DNA of 64,000 bases. Source: Actibacterium sp. 188UL27-1 (GTDB taxonomy: Bacteria > Pseudomonadota > Alphaproteobacteria > Rhodobacterales > Rhodobacteraceae). The notes under the pieces were generated by a model. The model worked only from the letters and a program-made list of their open reading frames with translations, was not told the origin of the DNA and did not search any database. The DNA lies in assembly GCF_016901225.1 (NCBI RefSeq), contig NZ_JAFEUL010000014.1, positions 1 to 64,000 of the forward strand, in the 5' to 3' direction. Shown here piece after piece: positions 46,017 to 53,871 of this stretch (position 1 is its first letter; the number at the start of each line of letters is the position of its first letter). Both the position numbers and the translations under genes were made by a program.

Positions 46017-47027
46017 TTAAAGATTGTCTTCCTCGTCTTCGACGTCCGGTAGCGCCAGATCGACGGGCACCAGCCTCGCATTGTCGTCGCGGCGGTAACC
46101 GCTTAACCGTCCCGATACGGCATCGAAGGCCACCTCCACCACCAGACAGAGGCCAAAGGCGGCGGCGAGCTCCCGGACGGCCGGATCAAAGACCTGGGTT
46201 GTTTCCGGATCGACATCGTCAAAGGCCGCGAAGGATTGCGAGACCTCGACCAGTGCCTTGGCTGGGAAATCGAGATAGGGCCAGTCGCCGAGATCTGACC
46301 CTTCGATGTCAAGCGTCATGTCGCCGGTGCTGTATTGCGCGGCCACGAATCCCCCAGATTTGTCGTCGCGCATAACCTCAAAATTTTTAGCTCCGTTCCG
46401 GGCCATTATCAGGTCGACCAGGGCGGCAATATCACCCTCGGACGTGCCCACCAGATAGGTGTAGCCCAGCGCCACCGGCACGGGTTCCGCGGCCGTCAAT
46501 TGCAATGGAGCCGGCACGGCGCGGGTTGTGCTGCTGACATCATTGCCGTCGCTGAACATGGCGTCTTCTTGCTCCACTGCGATTTGTAGGCCGTCCGTCT
46601 TCATCGCCGATACTGTGGTGAGAAATCCCGAACTATCGGTTATCATCGCGTCCCGCACGGCAAAGGCCGTAAAGCCGGCTGCCCGCATTTCTGAGATGAG
46701 GCCTTCATCATCCGTCAGCGCGATGACCGTGTCGCGTCCCATGGTATCAGGGTCGGATGTCAGCATCAGCCCACCATAGCGTTGGGTCATTTTCCCAAGA
46801 TGTGCGGCCATCGCCTCGGGCGTAGGATAAGCAAAAAGGTAGGGTCGTTGTTCAGTCACGACGTTCAACGGTACGATCGTCAGGTCATAGCCTTGATCGG
46901 AGCGCCAGACCGAGGGCGCGACCTCCTCCAATTGCTCACGTTCCTGAAGTTCAGGCAGAATCGTGTGCGCCGGATCTTCATGCGCTTCATCTTCGATAAT
47001 GACGTAAATCGCGGTTGCAAAGGCCAC
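46017..47027 (-). CDS. Acidic hypothetical protein, possible immunity partner
   Basis: 336 aa, strongly acidic with no signal peptide and no clear membrane helix; likely cytoplasmic. It starts with GTG, whose G is shared with the stop of the upstream gene (TAGTG), so expression is coupled to it. Features include VPVALGYTYLVGTSEGD, DWPYLDFPAKALVEVSQSF and a very acidic C-terminus (DVEDEEDNL). No family recognised. An acidic protein translated directly after a basic nuclease-like protein fits an immunity role, but this is inferred from gene order and charge alone. Confidence 0.6.
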   Translation of the reverse strand: MAFATAIYVIIEDEAHEDPAHTILPELQEREQLEEVAPSVWRSDQGYDLTIVPLNVVTEQRPYLFAYPTPEAMAAHLGKMTQRYGGLMLTSDPDTMGRDTVIALTDDEGLISEMRAAGFTAFAVRDAMITDSSGFLTTVSAMKTDGLQIAVEQEDAMFSDGNDVSSTTRAVPAPLQLTAAEPVPVALGYTYLVGTSEGDIAALVDLIMARNGAKNFEVMRDDKSGGFVAAQYSTGDMTLDIEGSDLGDWPYLDFPAKALVEVSQSFAAFDDVDPETTQVFDPAVRELAAAFGLCLVVEVAFDAVSGRLSGYRRDDNARLVPVDLALPDVEDEEDNL

Positions 47028-47821
47028 TAGCTTATCCAGTTCTCGGCGCCCAGCGGGCTATGGGCGACCAGGCCGGGCCCGGGTGTGATCGGCAAAAAGT
47101 AACTGCGTACAAAAGACCGCTGGCCGCAGATAACGACAAAGATGTTGTAGGGATTATCCGGGCTTCGGCAAAAGGCGGCATAGGCGGCCAGTTGGGCGAC
47201 GGCTTTGACGCGTGCCGCATACCATTTGCGACCCGCATAGGCCGCGAACGTCATGGGACGGCGCGGTTTTCGCAACGTGCGGCGGCGCAGGAAGTTTTGG
47301 AGCATGATCCCATCGCGGTAGCGTTGATACGCGGCGCGCAGCCACCATTTTTGCTGCCGTGTACTGACAAAAGTGCGGCGGCTGATGTAGAGTGCCTGTC
47401 CTGCGACAGGTTGGGAGTATTTGGCTTCAAGCAGACAGCAACCGAACCGGTATTGTTGCCTGGCGGCAGGGGGTGGCCCGACCGTCAGACCGTCCGCCCA
47501 AATGGAGCTGCGCGGATCCATCTCGTAGGTGAGGTGTTGCACAGCCCAACCGATCCATCCCGGATCATAGATATTGTATTCGAGCGGGCCGCATTTCTGG
47601 GTCTGATATGTCACCCAGCCTTGTTTGTTGCGGGTGTCACTGGGAGCGATTTGAACCCGGACTCGCTTTGTCGGCAGGCCGGCCCGGAAGGGGGCCACAA
47701 CAGCTGGGTCACAATAGATATTGCAGGCCTCGCAGAGCTCTTCATTAGTGCTCAGATTTGCGGCAGTATCCGCTTGAGCCTGAGCCGTAGCAAAGCCGCT
47801 AGGGGCGACCGGTGTGTTCAT
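47027..47821 (-). CDS. Putative Tox-REase-5-like nuclease toxin
   Basis: 264 aa, basic in its C-terminal half. The core contains Y72-Q73, E81, W108-A-D110-G111 and, after C128-C129, LLEAKY with E132-x-K134. Asp followed by E-x-K is the PD-(D/E)xK nuclease pattern, and the C-LLEAKY form resembles restriction-endonuclease-fold toxin 5 (Tox-REase-5) domains of polymorphic toxins. An N-terminal Cys cluster (ELCEACNIYC) could bind metal. No signal peptide or known delivery domain (PAAR, VgrG, RHS) is attached. It overlaps the upstream gene by 23 bases and the downstream one by 1 base. Domain call by eye only. Confidence 0.55.
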   Translation of the reverse strand: MNTPVAPSGFATAQAQADTAANLSTNEELCEACNIYCDPAVVAPFRAGLPTKRVRVQIAPSDTRNKQGWVTYQTQKCGPLEYNIYDPGWIGWAVQHLTYEMDPRSSIWADGLTVGPPPAARQQYRFGCCLLEAKYSQPVAGQALYISRRTFVSTRQQKWWLRAAYQRYRDGIMLQNFLRRRTLRKPRRPMTFAAYAGRKWYAARVKAVAQLAAYAAFCRSPDNPYNIFVVICGQRSFVRSYFLPITPGPGLVAHSPLGAENWIS

Positions 47822-48536
47822 CCTGTGTCTCCGCGAGACTTACCTGGTGTGATAGATATTCGTGAAGTGTCTCAGGTTCAATCGGGGCCCTCTCAACTTT
47901 GCAAATCAGCCAGCTATTGAGCGGATTTTGGTGCCAAAAGGGTCCTTGCAACACGGCAAGGAGGCGGTGGCTTGGCGCTGTTGGATATGGCATACTGGCT
48001 TGATGCGCGGCGTTTAGTATCTCCGCCAAGTCGCAATCGATAGGGGACAGGCTGAGTAGATCAGCCAAAAGAATATCGGTGTCATCGGGATTGGGATTTG
48101 CCAGGATGTTGCGCGCGACGTTGAGCCGGATCGACTGGTCGGGCGCGGTTTCGAGATAGGTTTGGTAGACCTCGCTGGCCAGAGTCCCCCACGGATCAGG
48201 GTCATCTTGGTACAGCTTCCTGATCCGGCTTGGACCCAAAACATCAGCGAAACGCGGGTCGGCATCCGGGTGGACGCCAAGCCATGCCCATAAAATAGCG
48301 ATGCGCCTGACATCGCGCGGCCCTTTGACATCGACGCTCCATGCCCACTGACGTGCGCGAGTGCACAGGTCGCGCAAGTCCTGTATTTCTGCATGCATGA
48401 CATCAAGTATCGTAGGCGCTGCAGCCAGGATCGCCGCGGCGTTGTGTTGGTCGTCACGCTCTGCAGCGCGTTCAGCGAGGGCGCTTTGACCTTTGCGTAG
48501 ATCAAAGCGGGGCAGACCCTGGCTGCGTCGGGTCAT
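47799..48536 (-). CDS. Hypothetical protein, first gene of the three-gene module
   Basis: 245 aa, helical and soluble. It begins MTRRSQGLPRFDLRKGQSAL and contains RRIAILWAWLGVHPDADPRF and an NVARNILANPNPDDTDILLA repeat-like helical part. No family recognised. Its ATG overlaps the gdhA stop (ATGA at 48536-48533), and its 3' end overlaps the nuclease-like gene by 23 bases. Position before a toxin-like gene would suit an adaptor or chaperone, but nothing in the sequence proves it. Confidence 0.65.
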   Translation of the reverse strand: MTRRSQGLPRFDLRKGQSALAERAAERDDQHNAAAILAAAPTILDVMHAEIQDLRDLCTRARQWAWSVDVKGPRDVRRIAILWAWLGVHPDADPRFADVLGPSRIRKLYQDDPDPWGTLASEVYQTYLETAPDQSIRLNVARNILANPNPDDTDILLADLLSLSPIDCDLAEILNAAHQASMPYPTAPSHRLLAVLQGPFWHQNPLNSWLICKVERAPIEPETLHEYLSHQVSLAETQDEHTGRP

Positions 48537-49969
48537 AGACCTTTGGCTTGGTAGCTTGTGGCGACGCGGTCGATGGCGACAAGGTAGGCCGCGGTGCGCA
48601 GGTCGGTGACATCGTCGCGTCCGCGCCAGACCTCCCGCATGGATTGGTAGGCCGTGCGCATGGTGTCATCGAGGCCGGAGCGGACCAGTTCAAGCTCGCC
48701 CGCGCCCTTCAGGTATTTGTCCTTGAAGTTCGGGGTCAGCTGCCAGCCGATGCCGGTATCGGCGCTCAGGCGTTCAAGCTCGTCCACGATCAGCTGGTGG
48801 CGGGCTTCTTCCTGGCGGCGCTGCATCCGGCCAAACCGGATATGGCTGAGGTTCTTGACCCATTCGAAATAGCTGACCGTCACACCGCCCGCATTGGCAT
48901 ACATGTCAGGGATGATGATTGTGCCCTTGTTGCGCAGGATCTCATCTGCGCCGGCCGTGACGGGGCCATTTGCGGCCTCGATAATCAGGGGTGCCTTGAC
49001 CTGGTCGGCATTGCCGCGATGGATGACGCCTTCAAGTGCGGCGGGAACCAGAATGTCGCAATCATGCTCCAGCACCGCGGCCCCGTTTTCAACATAGGTA
49101 CCGTCGGGAAACCCTTTGACGCCGCCATGGCGCCCGATCCAGTTACGCAAGGCGTCGACATCCAGCCCGGTGTCATCGACCACTGCGCCATCGCGTTCGA
49201 TGATGCCGGTGACCTTGCAGCCATCCTCTTCCGATAGGAACTTGGCGGCGTGATATCCCACATTGCCAAGGCCCTGGACAACGACACGCTTGCCATGGAG
49301 CGAGCCGTCCAGCCCCGCCTCGTGCACGTCATCGATATTGCGGAAAAATTCCTGCAAGGCGTACTGGACGCCGCGGCCCGTCGCCTCGACCCGGCCAGCG
49401 ATACCTCCGGCATTCAGGGGTTTGCCGGTGACGCATGCCCGCGCGTTGATGTCGGTTGTGTTCATGCGCATGTACTGATCGACCATCCATGCCATTTCGC
49501 GCTCGCCCGTGCCCATGTCGGGGGCAGGGACGTTCTGGGACGGATTGATCAGATCGCGCTTGATCAGCTCATAGGCAAATCGGCGGGTGATCTGCTCCAT
49601 CTCATGTTCGTCATATTCGCGCGGGTCGATGCACAGACCCCCTTTGGAGCCGCCAAACGGTGTCTCAACAAGGGCGCATTTGAAGGTCATGAGGGCCGCG
49701 AGCGCCTCTACCTCGTCCTGGTTAACGCCCGTAGCAAAACGAATGCCGCCTTTGACGGGTTCCATATGTTCGGAATGGACAGAGCGATATCCGGTGAATG
49801 TCTTGAGTTCACCGCGCAACCGGACGCCAAAGCGCACGGTATATGTGGCGTTGCACACGCGTATCTTTTCTTCGAGGCCCGGGGGCAGCTCCATCAGCGC
49901 GACGGCCCGGTTGAACATCAGTTCAACACTCTCCCGAAAGCTCGGCTCCTGAATGGCTTGCATCTGCAT
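48533..49969 (-). CDS. gdhA: Glutamate dehydrogenase (Glu/Leu/Phe/Val family)
   Basis: 478 aa starting MQMQAIQEPSFRESVE behind GGGAG; the open frame runs to 50179 but the added part is not protein-like. Catalytic region EPVKGGIRFATGVNQDEVEAL with FKCALVETPFGGSKGGL, then NVPAPDMGTGEREMAWMVD, and the Rossmann motif VVVQGLGNVGYHAAKF. It interconverts glutamate and 2-oxoglutarate with NAD(P). Its stop is embedded in the start of the next gene (ATGA), which makes the unknown three-gene module part of its transcript. Confidence 0.93.
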   Translation of the reverse strand: MQMQAIQEPSFRESVELMFNRAVALMELPPGLEEKIRVCNATYTVRFGVRLRGELKTFTGYRSVHSEHMEPVKGGIRFATGVNQDEVEALAALMTFKCALVETPFGGSKGGLCIDPREYDEHEMEQITRRFAYELIKRDLINPSQNVPAPDMGTGEREMAWMVDQYMRMNTTDINARACVTGKPLNAGGIAGRVEATGRGVQYALQEFFRNIDDVHEAGLDGSLHGKRVVVQGLGNVGYHAAKFLSEEDGCKVTGIIERDGAVVDDTGLDVDALRNWIGRHGGVKGFPDGTYVENGAAVLEHDCDILVPAALEGVIHRGNADQVKAPLIIEAANGPVTAGADEILRNKGTIIIPDMYANAGGVTVSYFEWVKNLSHIRFGRMQRRQEEARHQLIVDELERLSADTGIGWQLTPNFKDKYLKGAGELELVRSGLDDTMRTAYQSMREVWRGRDDVTDLRTAAYLVAIDRVATSYQAKGL

Positions 49970-50263
49970 CGGTGTGCTCCCTTTTTTGGCACTGTCCCTG
50001 GCGCGGTGCGGGTCACCGCCCTTTGGACCGTAGTGAGCACGTTGATTCGTTGCTAAGTAATTAAGCAGAGATGAGATCGTGGCCGTGACTGTTGCGGCAA
50101 ATTGAACGGTACTTCGAAAACACGGTAAATGCGTTTGCCATCGCGACAATACCGGTGGGTTGACCCACCCCGGCCCCAATTCCGCCCTATTTTTCTGGCC
50201 TTGATCAAGCCAACCGGATTATCTGTCCGGGCTGGGATCACGAAATACAATAAGGGTGTCTGC
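49970..50263. other. Divergent promoter region, gdhA / tad trio
   Basis: 294 bases between two divergent starts. A long frame crosses it on each strand, but both translations look like chance sequence. It must hold both promoters; I see no clear operator palindrome beyond CTTGATCAAG near 50202. Confidence 0.4.
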
Positions 50264-52054
50264 ATGACCATCCGGTTAAAAGAGTTTAAGCGCTTAAGCG
50301 CTCAAGACGCGCGTTTTTTCGCACGCGATGAAGACGGCGGTATGATCGTATTCAGCCTGTATATGCTGATCGCCATGTTAATGATTGGTGGTATCGCATT
50401 CGATTTGATGCGCTATGAGAACTTGCGCACACAATTGCAGAATACAACGGACGCTGCGACGTTGGCTGCTGCCAACCTGAACAACAGTCAGGATCCTGAA
50501 TTCGTCGTAAATGACTATTTCAAGAAGGCGATCGTCTCCCAGTTTCTGAAAGATGTTAAGGTAACGCCGACGGCAACCAGCCGGACGGTGTCGGCCAAGG
50601 CTGAGGCACGGGTGGTCACCACCTTCATGCAGTGGTCTGGCGTCGATGAGTTGGAGCTGACCACGCTCGGCACGGCCCGTCAGGACGTGGGCGAGATCGA
50701 GATCGCGATGGTGCTTGACATGTCAGGGTCGATGACCCGGAACGGTCGGGAGGGCAAGCTCAAGGAAGCGGCAAAGATCTTCATCGACACGGTTTACCCA
50801 GAGCCCTTGGCCCCCCCGTCAGAGCGCCCGACGATTTCCATGATCCCCTACAATGACCAGGTTAACCTTGGTCCAAACTTCGGCCCCTACTTCAATGTTG
50901 AAGACACCCACAACTTTTCATGGTGTGTTCGTCTGCCCAGCTCTGTTTTCGAGACGGTCACATGGGATGAAGACTTGGAGTTGGAGCGGATTGCCCACTA
51001 TGACCGCGTCACACATTCTGGCAATCGGCGGAAGTACCGGTCCTACAACGACCTTCCGCAGCCGCAATGCCCGACAGACAATACAAATGCGATCCTGATG
51101 CACGAATATGATCCCGTAAAACTGCGGACATATATCGAAGATGATCTGGAAGCTGATCCGTATAGCTGGACGGCCATTTCCTTGGGCGCAAAGTTTGGTG
51201 TGGCAATGCTGGACCCATCCACGAATGGTATTGTCCAGGACATCATCACCGATGATAGCACGCCCGGCGTTCCAAACCTGCTCGACGTGAATGCGGCAGA
51301 TCTGCCAAAGCCGTATGACTACTTCCCGTATCCAAGTGCGACGAAGAAGGTGAAGAACATCAAAATCATGGTTTTGATGACGGATGGTCGCAATACACGC
51401 CAGTTTGACCTGAGGAATGGTGATGCAACGGGTGAACTTGACCTCAAGCGCGGCCCGTCCCCCGTCTATTTTTCCGAGCGGATCTTGAACGATGGCAATG
51501 GTGGTACGGGTGACGACATCAAAGCCTATGCCGTTAACATCAGAGAGATGTTTCCTGAGATTGCGGACGAGGATTACACCTTCTATGACTGGTACTATGC
51601 GCCCGGTATCAACGTGCCTGGTGACGGCATCAATGAGCGTATCTACTATTTCTTCGAAGAGGATCTGGGTGGAAAGTCACCTTTGGAATTCCTAGAAGAA
51701 GACGCCAATCAGACACGGCTGTCTTATCCCACGCTCTACGGAAGCCGCACAGTTTCCTACATCTCGAACGAAATCTTCCCAAGCGACCGTTGGGCCAATG
51801 GCTACCGGTCACCTGTAGAGACCTACAACCTCTACGGCGAGTTGGACGATCAGACCGAGGACCTGTGTAAAGAGGCGCAGGACGCCGGGATCGTGATCTA
51901 CGCGGTCGCCTTTGAAGCTCCGCCAGACGGTAAAGACCTGATGCGGAAATGTGCTTCGCCTGCCACGAACTTTTTCGAGGTGGAAGGTGACGAAGTGAAG
52001 GTCGCGTTCGAAACGATCGCCCGTAATATCAACCAATTGAAGTTGACACAGTAA
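50264..52054 (+). CDS. TadG-like pilus assembly protein with vWA domain
   Basis: About 596 aa starting MTIRLKEFKRLSAQDARF behind AAGGGTG. One N-terminal membrane helix (MIVFSLYMLIAMLMIGGIAF) follows a TadE-like lead (DEDGG), and then YENLRTQLQNTTDAATLAAA, typical of TadG (Flp pilus). A von Willebrand A domain begins near residue 145 with a MIDAS-type DMSGSM motif and continues to IKIMVLMTDGRNTRQFD and IVIYAVAFEAPPD. Secreted or membrane-anchored accessory of Tad pili. First of three co-oriented genes. Confidence 0.88.
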   Translation: MTIRLKEFKRLSAQDARFFARDEDGGMIVFSLYMLIAMLMIGGIAFDLMRYENLRTQLQNTTDAATLAAANLNNSQDPEFVVNDYFKKAIVSQFLKDVKVTPTATSRTVSAKAEARVVTTFMQWSGVDELELTTLGTARQDVGEIEIAMVLDMSGSMTRNGREGKLKEAAKIFIDTVYPEPLAPPSERPTISMIPYNDQVNLGPNFGPYFNVEDTHNFSWCVRLPSSVFETVTWDEDLELERIAHYDRVTHSGNRRKYRSYNDLPQPQCPTDNTNAILMHEYDPVKLRTYIEDDLEADPYSWTAISLGAKFGVAMLDPSTNGIVQDIITDDSTPGVPNLLDVNAADLPKPYDYFPYPSATKKVKNIKIMVLMTDGRNTRQFDLRNGDATGELDLKRGPSPVYFSERILNDGNGGTGDDIKAYAVNIREMFPEIADEDYTFYDWYYAPGINVPGDGINERIYYFFEEDLGGKSPLEFLEEDANQTRLSYPTLYGSRTVSYISNEIFPSDRWANGYRSPVETYNLYGELDDQTEDLCKEAQDAGIVIYAVAFEAPPDGKDLMRKCASPATNFFEVEGDEVKVAFETIARNINQLKLTQ

Positions 52055-52058
52055 ACCC

Positions 52059-52598
52059 ATGTTTAAATCGTTTGCACGGCATCTGCGCCGGTTCGGGCGG
52101 CAGACAAAGGGATCGGCCTCGATTGAGTTCGTGATCGTATTCCCGGCCTTCATGCTCTTGTTTGTCTCTGCGTTCGAGGCTGGTCTCATGCAGATCCGTG
52201 CGACGATGTTGGAGCGCGGTCTGGACCTTGCGGTTCGGGAAGTGCGCCTGAGCACGGGGAGCACGCCAAGCTATGATGAATTGAAGGTGATGATTTGCGA
52301 TGGTGCAGGTCTGATCCCCAATTGTCTCTCGAGCTTGCGGCTTGAAATGAAACGCATCGATCCGCGCGTCGGATTGTCTGGCGGCGAACAGGCGCAATGC
52401 ATCGACCGTAGATTGGATGTCCAGCCGGTTGTCCGCTACGACGTGGGGGCTGAGAATGACCTGATGTTGTTGCGGGCGTGTGTCTTGTTCACGCCGCTTG
52501 CGCCAACCACGGGGTTGGGTTTTCAGTTGGCAGGTGGGGATGCTGATGGTGAATACGCTTTGATTTCCATGTCTGCTTATGTGAGCGAACCGCTATGA
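52059..52598 (+). CDS. TadE-like pseudopilin
   Basis: 179 aa. A basic N-terminus (FKSFARHLRRFGRQTKG) leads to SASIEFVIVFPAFMLLFVSAF, the TadE signature of Gly-Ser-x-x-Ile/Val-Glu-Phe followed by one hydrophobic helix (prepilin-peptidase-type processing site). The remainder is periplasmic with paired cysteines. It lies 4 bases after the TadG-like gene and overlaps the next gene by ATGA. Confidence 0.88.
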   Translation: MFKSFARHLRRFGRQTKGSASIEFVIVFPAFMLLFVSAFEAGLMQIRATMLERGLDLAVREVRLSTGSTPSYDELKVMICDGAGLIPNCLSSLRLEMKRIDPRVGLSGGEQAQCIDRRLDVQPVVRYDVGAENDLMLLRACVLFTPLAPTTGLGFQLAGGDADGEYALISMSAYVSEPL

Positions 52599-53257
52599 TC
52601 CGCTGCCTTAAATACTTGTCCGGTTTCTGCAAATCCACCCAGGGTTCCATCTCCGTTGAGTCGGTCTTGATGTTCCCGATGTTGGCGCTCGCGATGATGT
52701 CGACTTACATCTATTTCGATGCGTTCAAGGCCAAGAATACCAACCTCAAGGCCGTTTACACGATTGCGGATGCCATTGGCCGTGAAGGTGCAATCAACGA
52801 CACGTATCTTGATACGATGCACCGGTTGCTGAATTTCCTGACCAACTCAAACCATCCTACAAGATTGCGGGTCACGTTGGTTCAATGCGCGGAAGCGGCG
52901 ACATGCAAGGACTCTGAACCCGGATCAATGGTGTATGACGTGGTCTGGTCGCAGGTTCGGGGCAACAATATCAATGCCTGGACTGACGCAAACATCAACG
53001 ATTTGCGGAGCCGCCTTCCGGTTTTCCCAAAAGGCGACTCGCTATTGGTGGTGGAAATCGCGATGGCCTATGAACCGATCTTCAATGTTGGGTTCCCCGC
53101 GCTGAGCATCGACAACCTGGCTGTTACCCGGGCACGGTTCATCCCCCCCTACATTTGCTGGGAACAGGGTCCGGGCGAATTTGAATGCCCGTTCGGTATG
53201 CCGCCACCGGCCGACGCCCCCAGCGATGACGACCCCGATCGCGACACGCCGGGCTAA
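52595..53257 (+). CDS. TadE/TadF-like pseudopilin
   Basis: 220 aa. The N-terminus CKSTQGSISVESVLMFPMLA matches the TadE/TadF pattern (G-S-x-x-V-E plus a membrane helix). The periplasmic part contains Cys pairs, and a proline- and Asp-rich tail (PPPADAPSDDDPDRDTPG) ends the protein. With the two preceding genes it forms a compact minor-pilin operon; the tadA/B/C/Z/V and flp genes are not in the window. Confidence 0.85.
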   Translation: MIRCLKYLSGFCKSTQGSISVESVLMFPMLALAMMSTYIYFDAFKAKNTNLKAVYTIADAIGREGAINDTYLDTMHRLLNFLTNSNHPTRLRVTLVQCAEAATCKDSEPGSMVYDVVWSQVRGNNINAWTDANINDLRSRLPVFPKGDSLLVVEIAMAYEPIFNVGFPALSIDNLAVTRARFIPPYICWEQGPGEFECPFGMPPPADAPSDDDPDRDTPG

Positions 53258-53263
53258 GTTTGA

Positions 53264-53743
53264 TCAGGCGCTGGGGTCGTCTGCAATCTCTGCAGCAAGA
53301 ATGTCGGCCATGGCTTTGGTCTGGCCGGCACCGCAGACACCACCCACCCCAATCCGTCGGCCGAACCGCCACCACAGGCCTGGAGCCCAAACAGATGGTG
53401 CGGTTGTGTTGGTCACAACCAGAAAACCGTTCGACGGTTTGAAGGCAAAGGCGCCACGTTCCACCCTTTTAATCTGTTGGACCTGCGCCAGGACGTCGCC
53501 GTTTGTGGTGATCAACGCGTCCTTTGTCAGAACCAACCCCTGCCGCGTCGCGGCCCACAGCCGGTACCCAAAGGCTAGGACGGCACAGCCAAACAATGCC
53601 AGCACACTGCGCTGTATCAGGCCAGCCTCCCCCAGATCCAAGGCCAGCCACAGGATCAACCCGCCCAACGACCCCAAGACGGCAATGGCAAACCATCGCC
53701 GCGCCGGGGCGGGCGAAACGCGGGCCAGCACTGTTTCAGTCAT
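53264..53743 (-). CDS. Two-helix membrane protein, conserved hypothetical
   Basis: 159 aa with two membrane helices near the N-terminus (FAIAVLGSLGGLILWLALDL; RSVLALFGCAVLAFGYRLWA) followed by a PH-like/bPH soluble part (GLVLTKDALITTNGDVLAQV; FKPSNGFLVVTNTTAPSVWA) and a GRRIGVGGVCGAGQTKAMAD segment. I associate this architecture with Rhodobacterales hypotheticals but cannot assign a role. It converges on the tad trio with a 6-base gap. Confidence 0.78.
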   Translation of the reverse strand: MTETVLARVSPAPARRWFAIAVLGSLGGLILWLALDLGEAGLIQRSVLALFGCAVLAFGYRLWAATRQGLVLTKDALITTNGDVLAQVQQIKRVERGAFAFKPSNGFLVVTNTTAPSVWAPGLWWRFGRRIGVGGVCGAGQTKAMADILAAEIADDPSA

Positions 53744-53871
53744 TCCGGGCTCCCGTCATGTGATCCCCTTGCATTAGGCCCGTTGCTACGGCGTGTTCAA
53801 GCACCGCTTGAACCAACCCCCACCCACATCCTATGTGTTGCTGTACCGTGACCCAACCAAAGGCGATCCCG

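Noticed and set aside
46017-48536. Full type VI secretion island
   Set aside because: Only a toxin-like gene and two unknowns are present; no Tss, Hcp, VgrG or PAAR proteins in the window.
50129-50263. N-terminal extension of the TadG-like protein
   Set aside because: Arg/Pro-rich chance translation; ATG 50264 has a binding site and leads directly into the TadE-type N-terminus.
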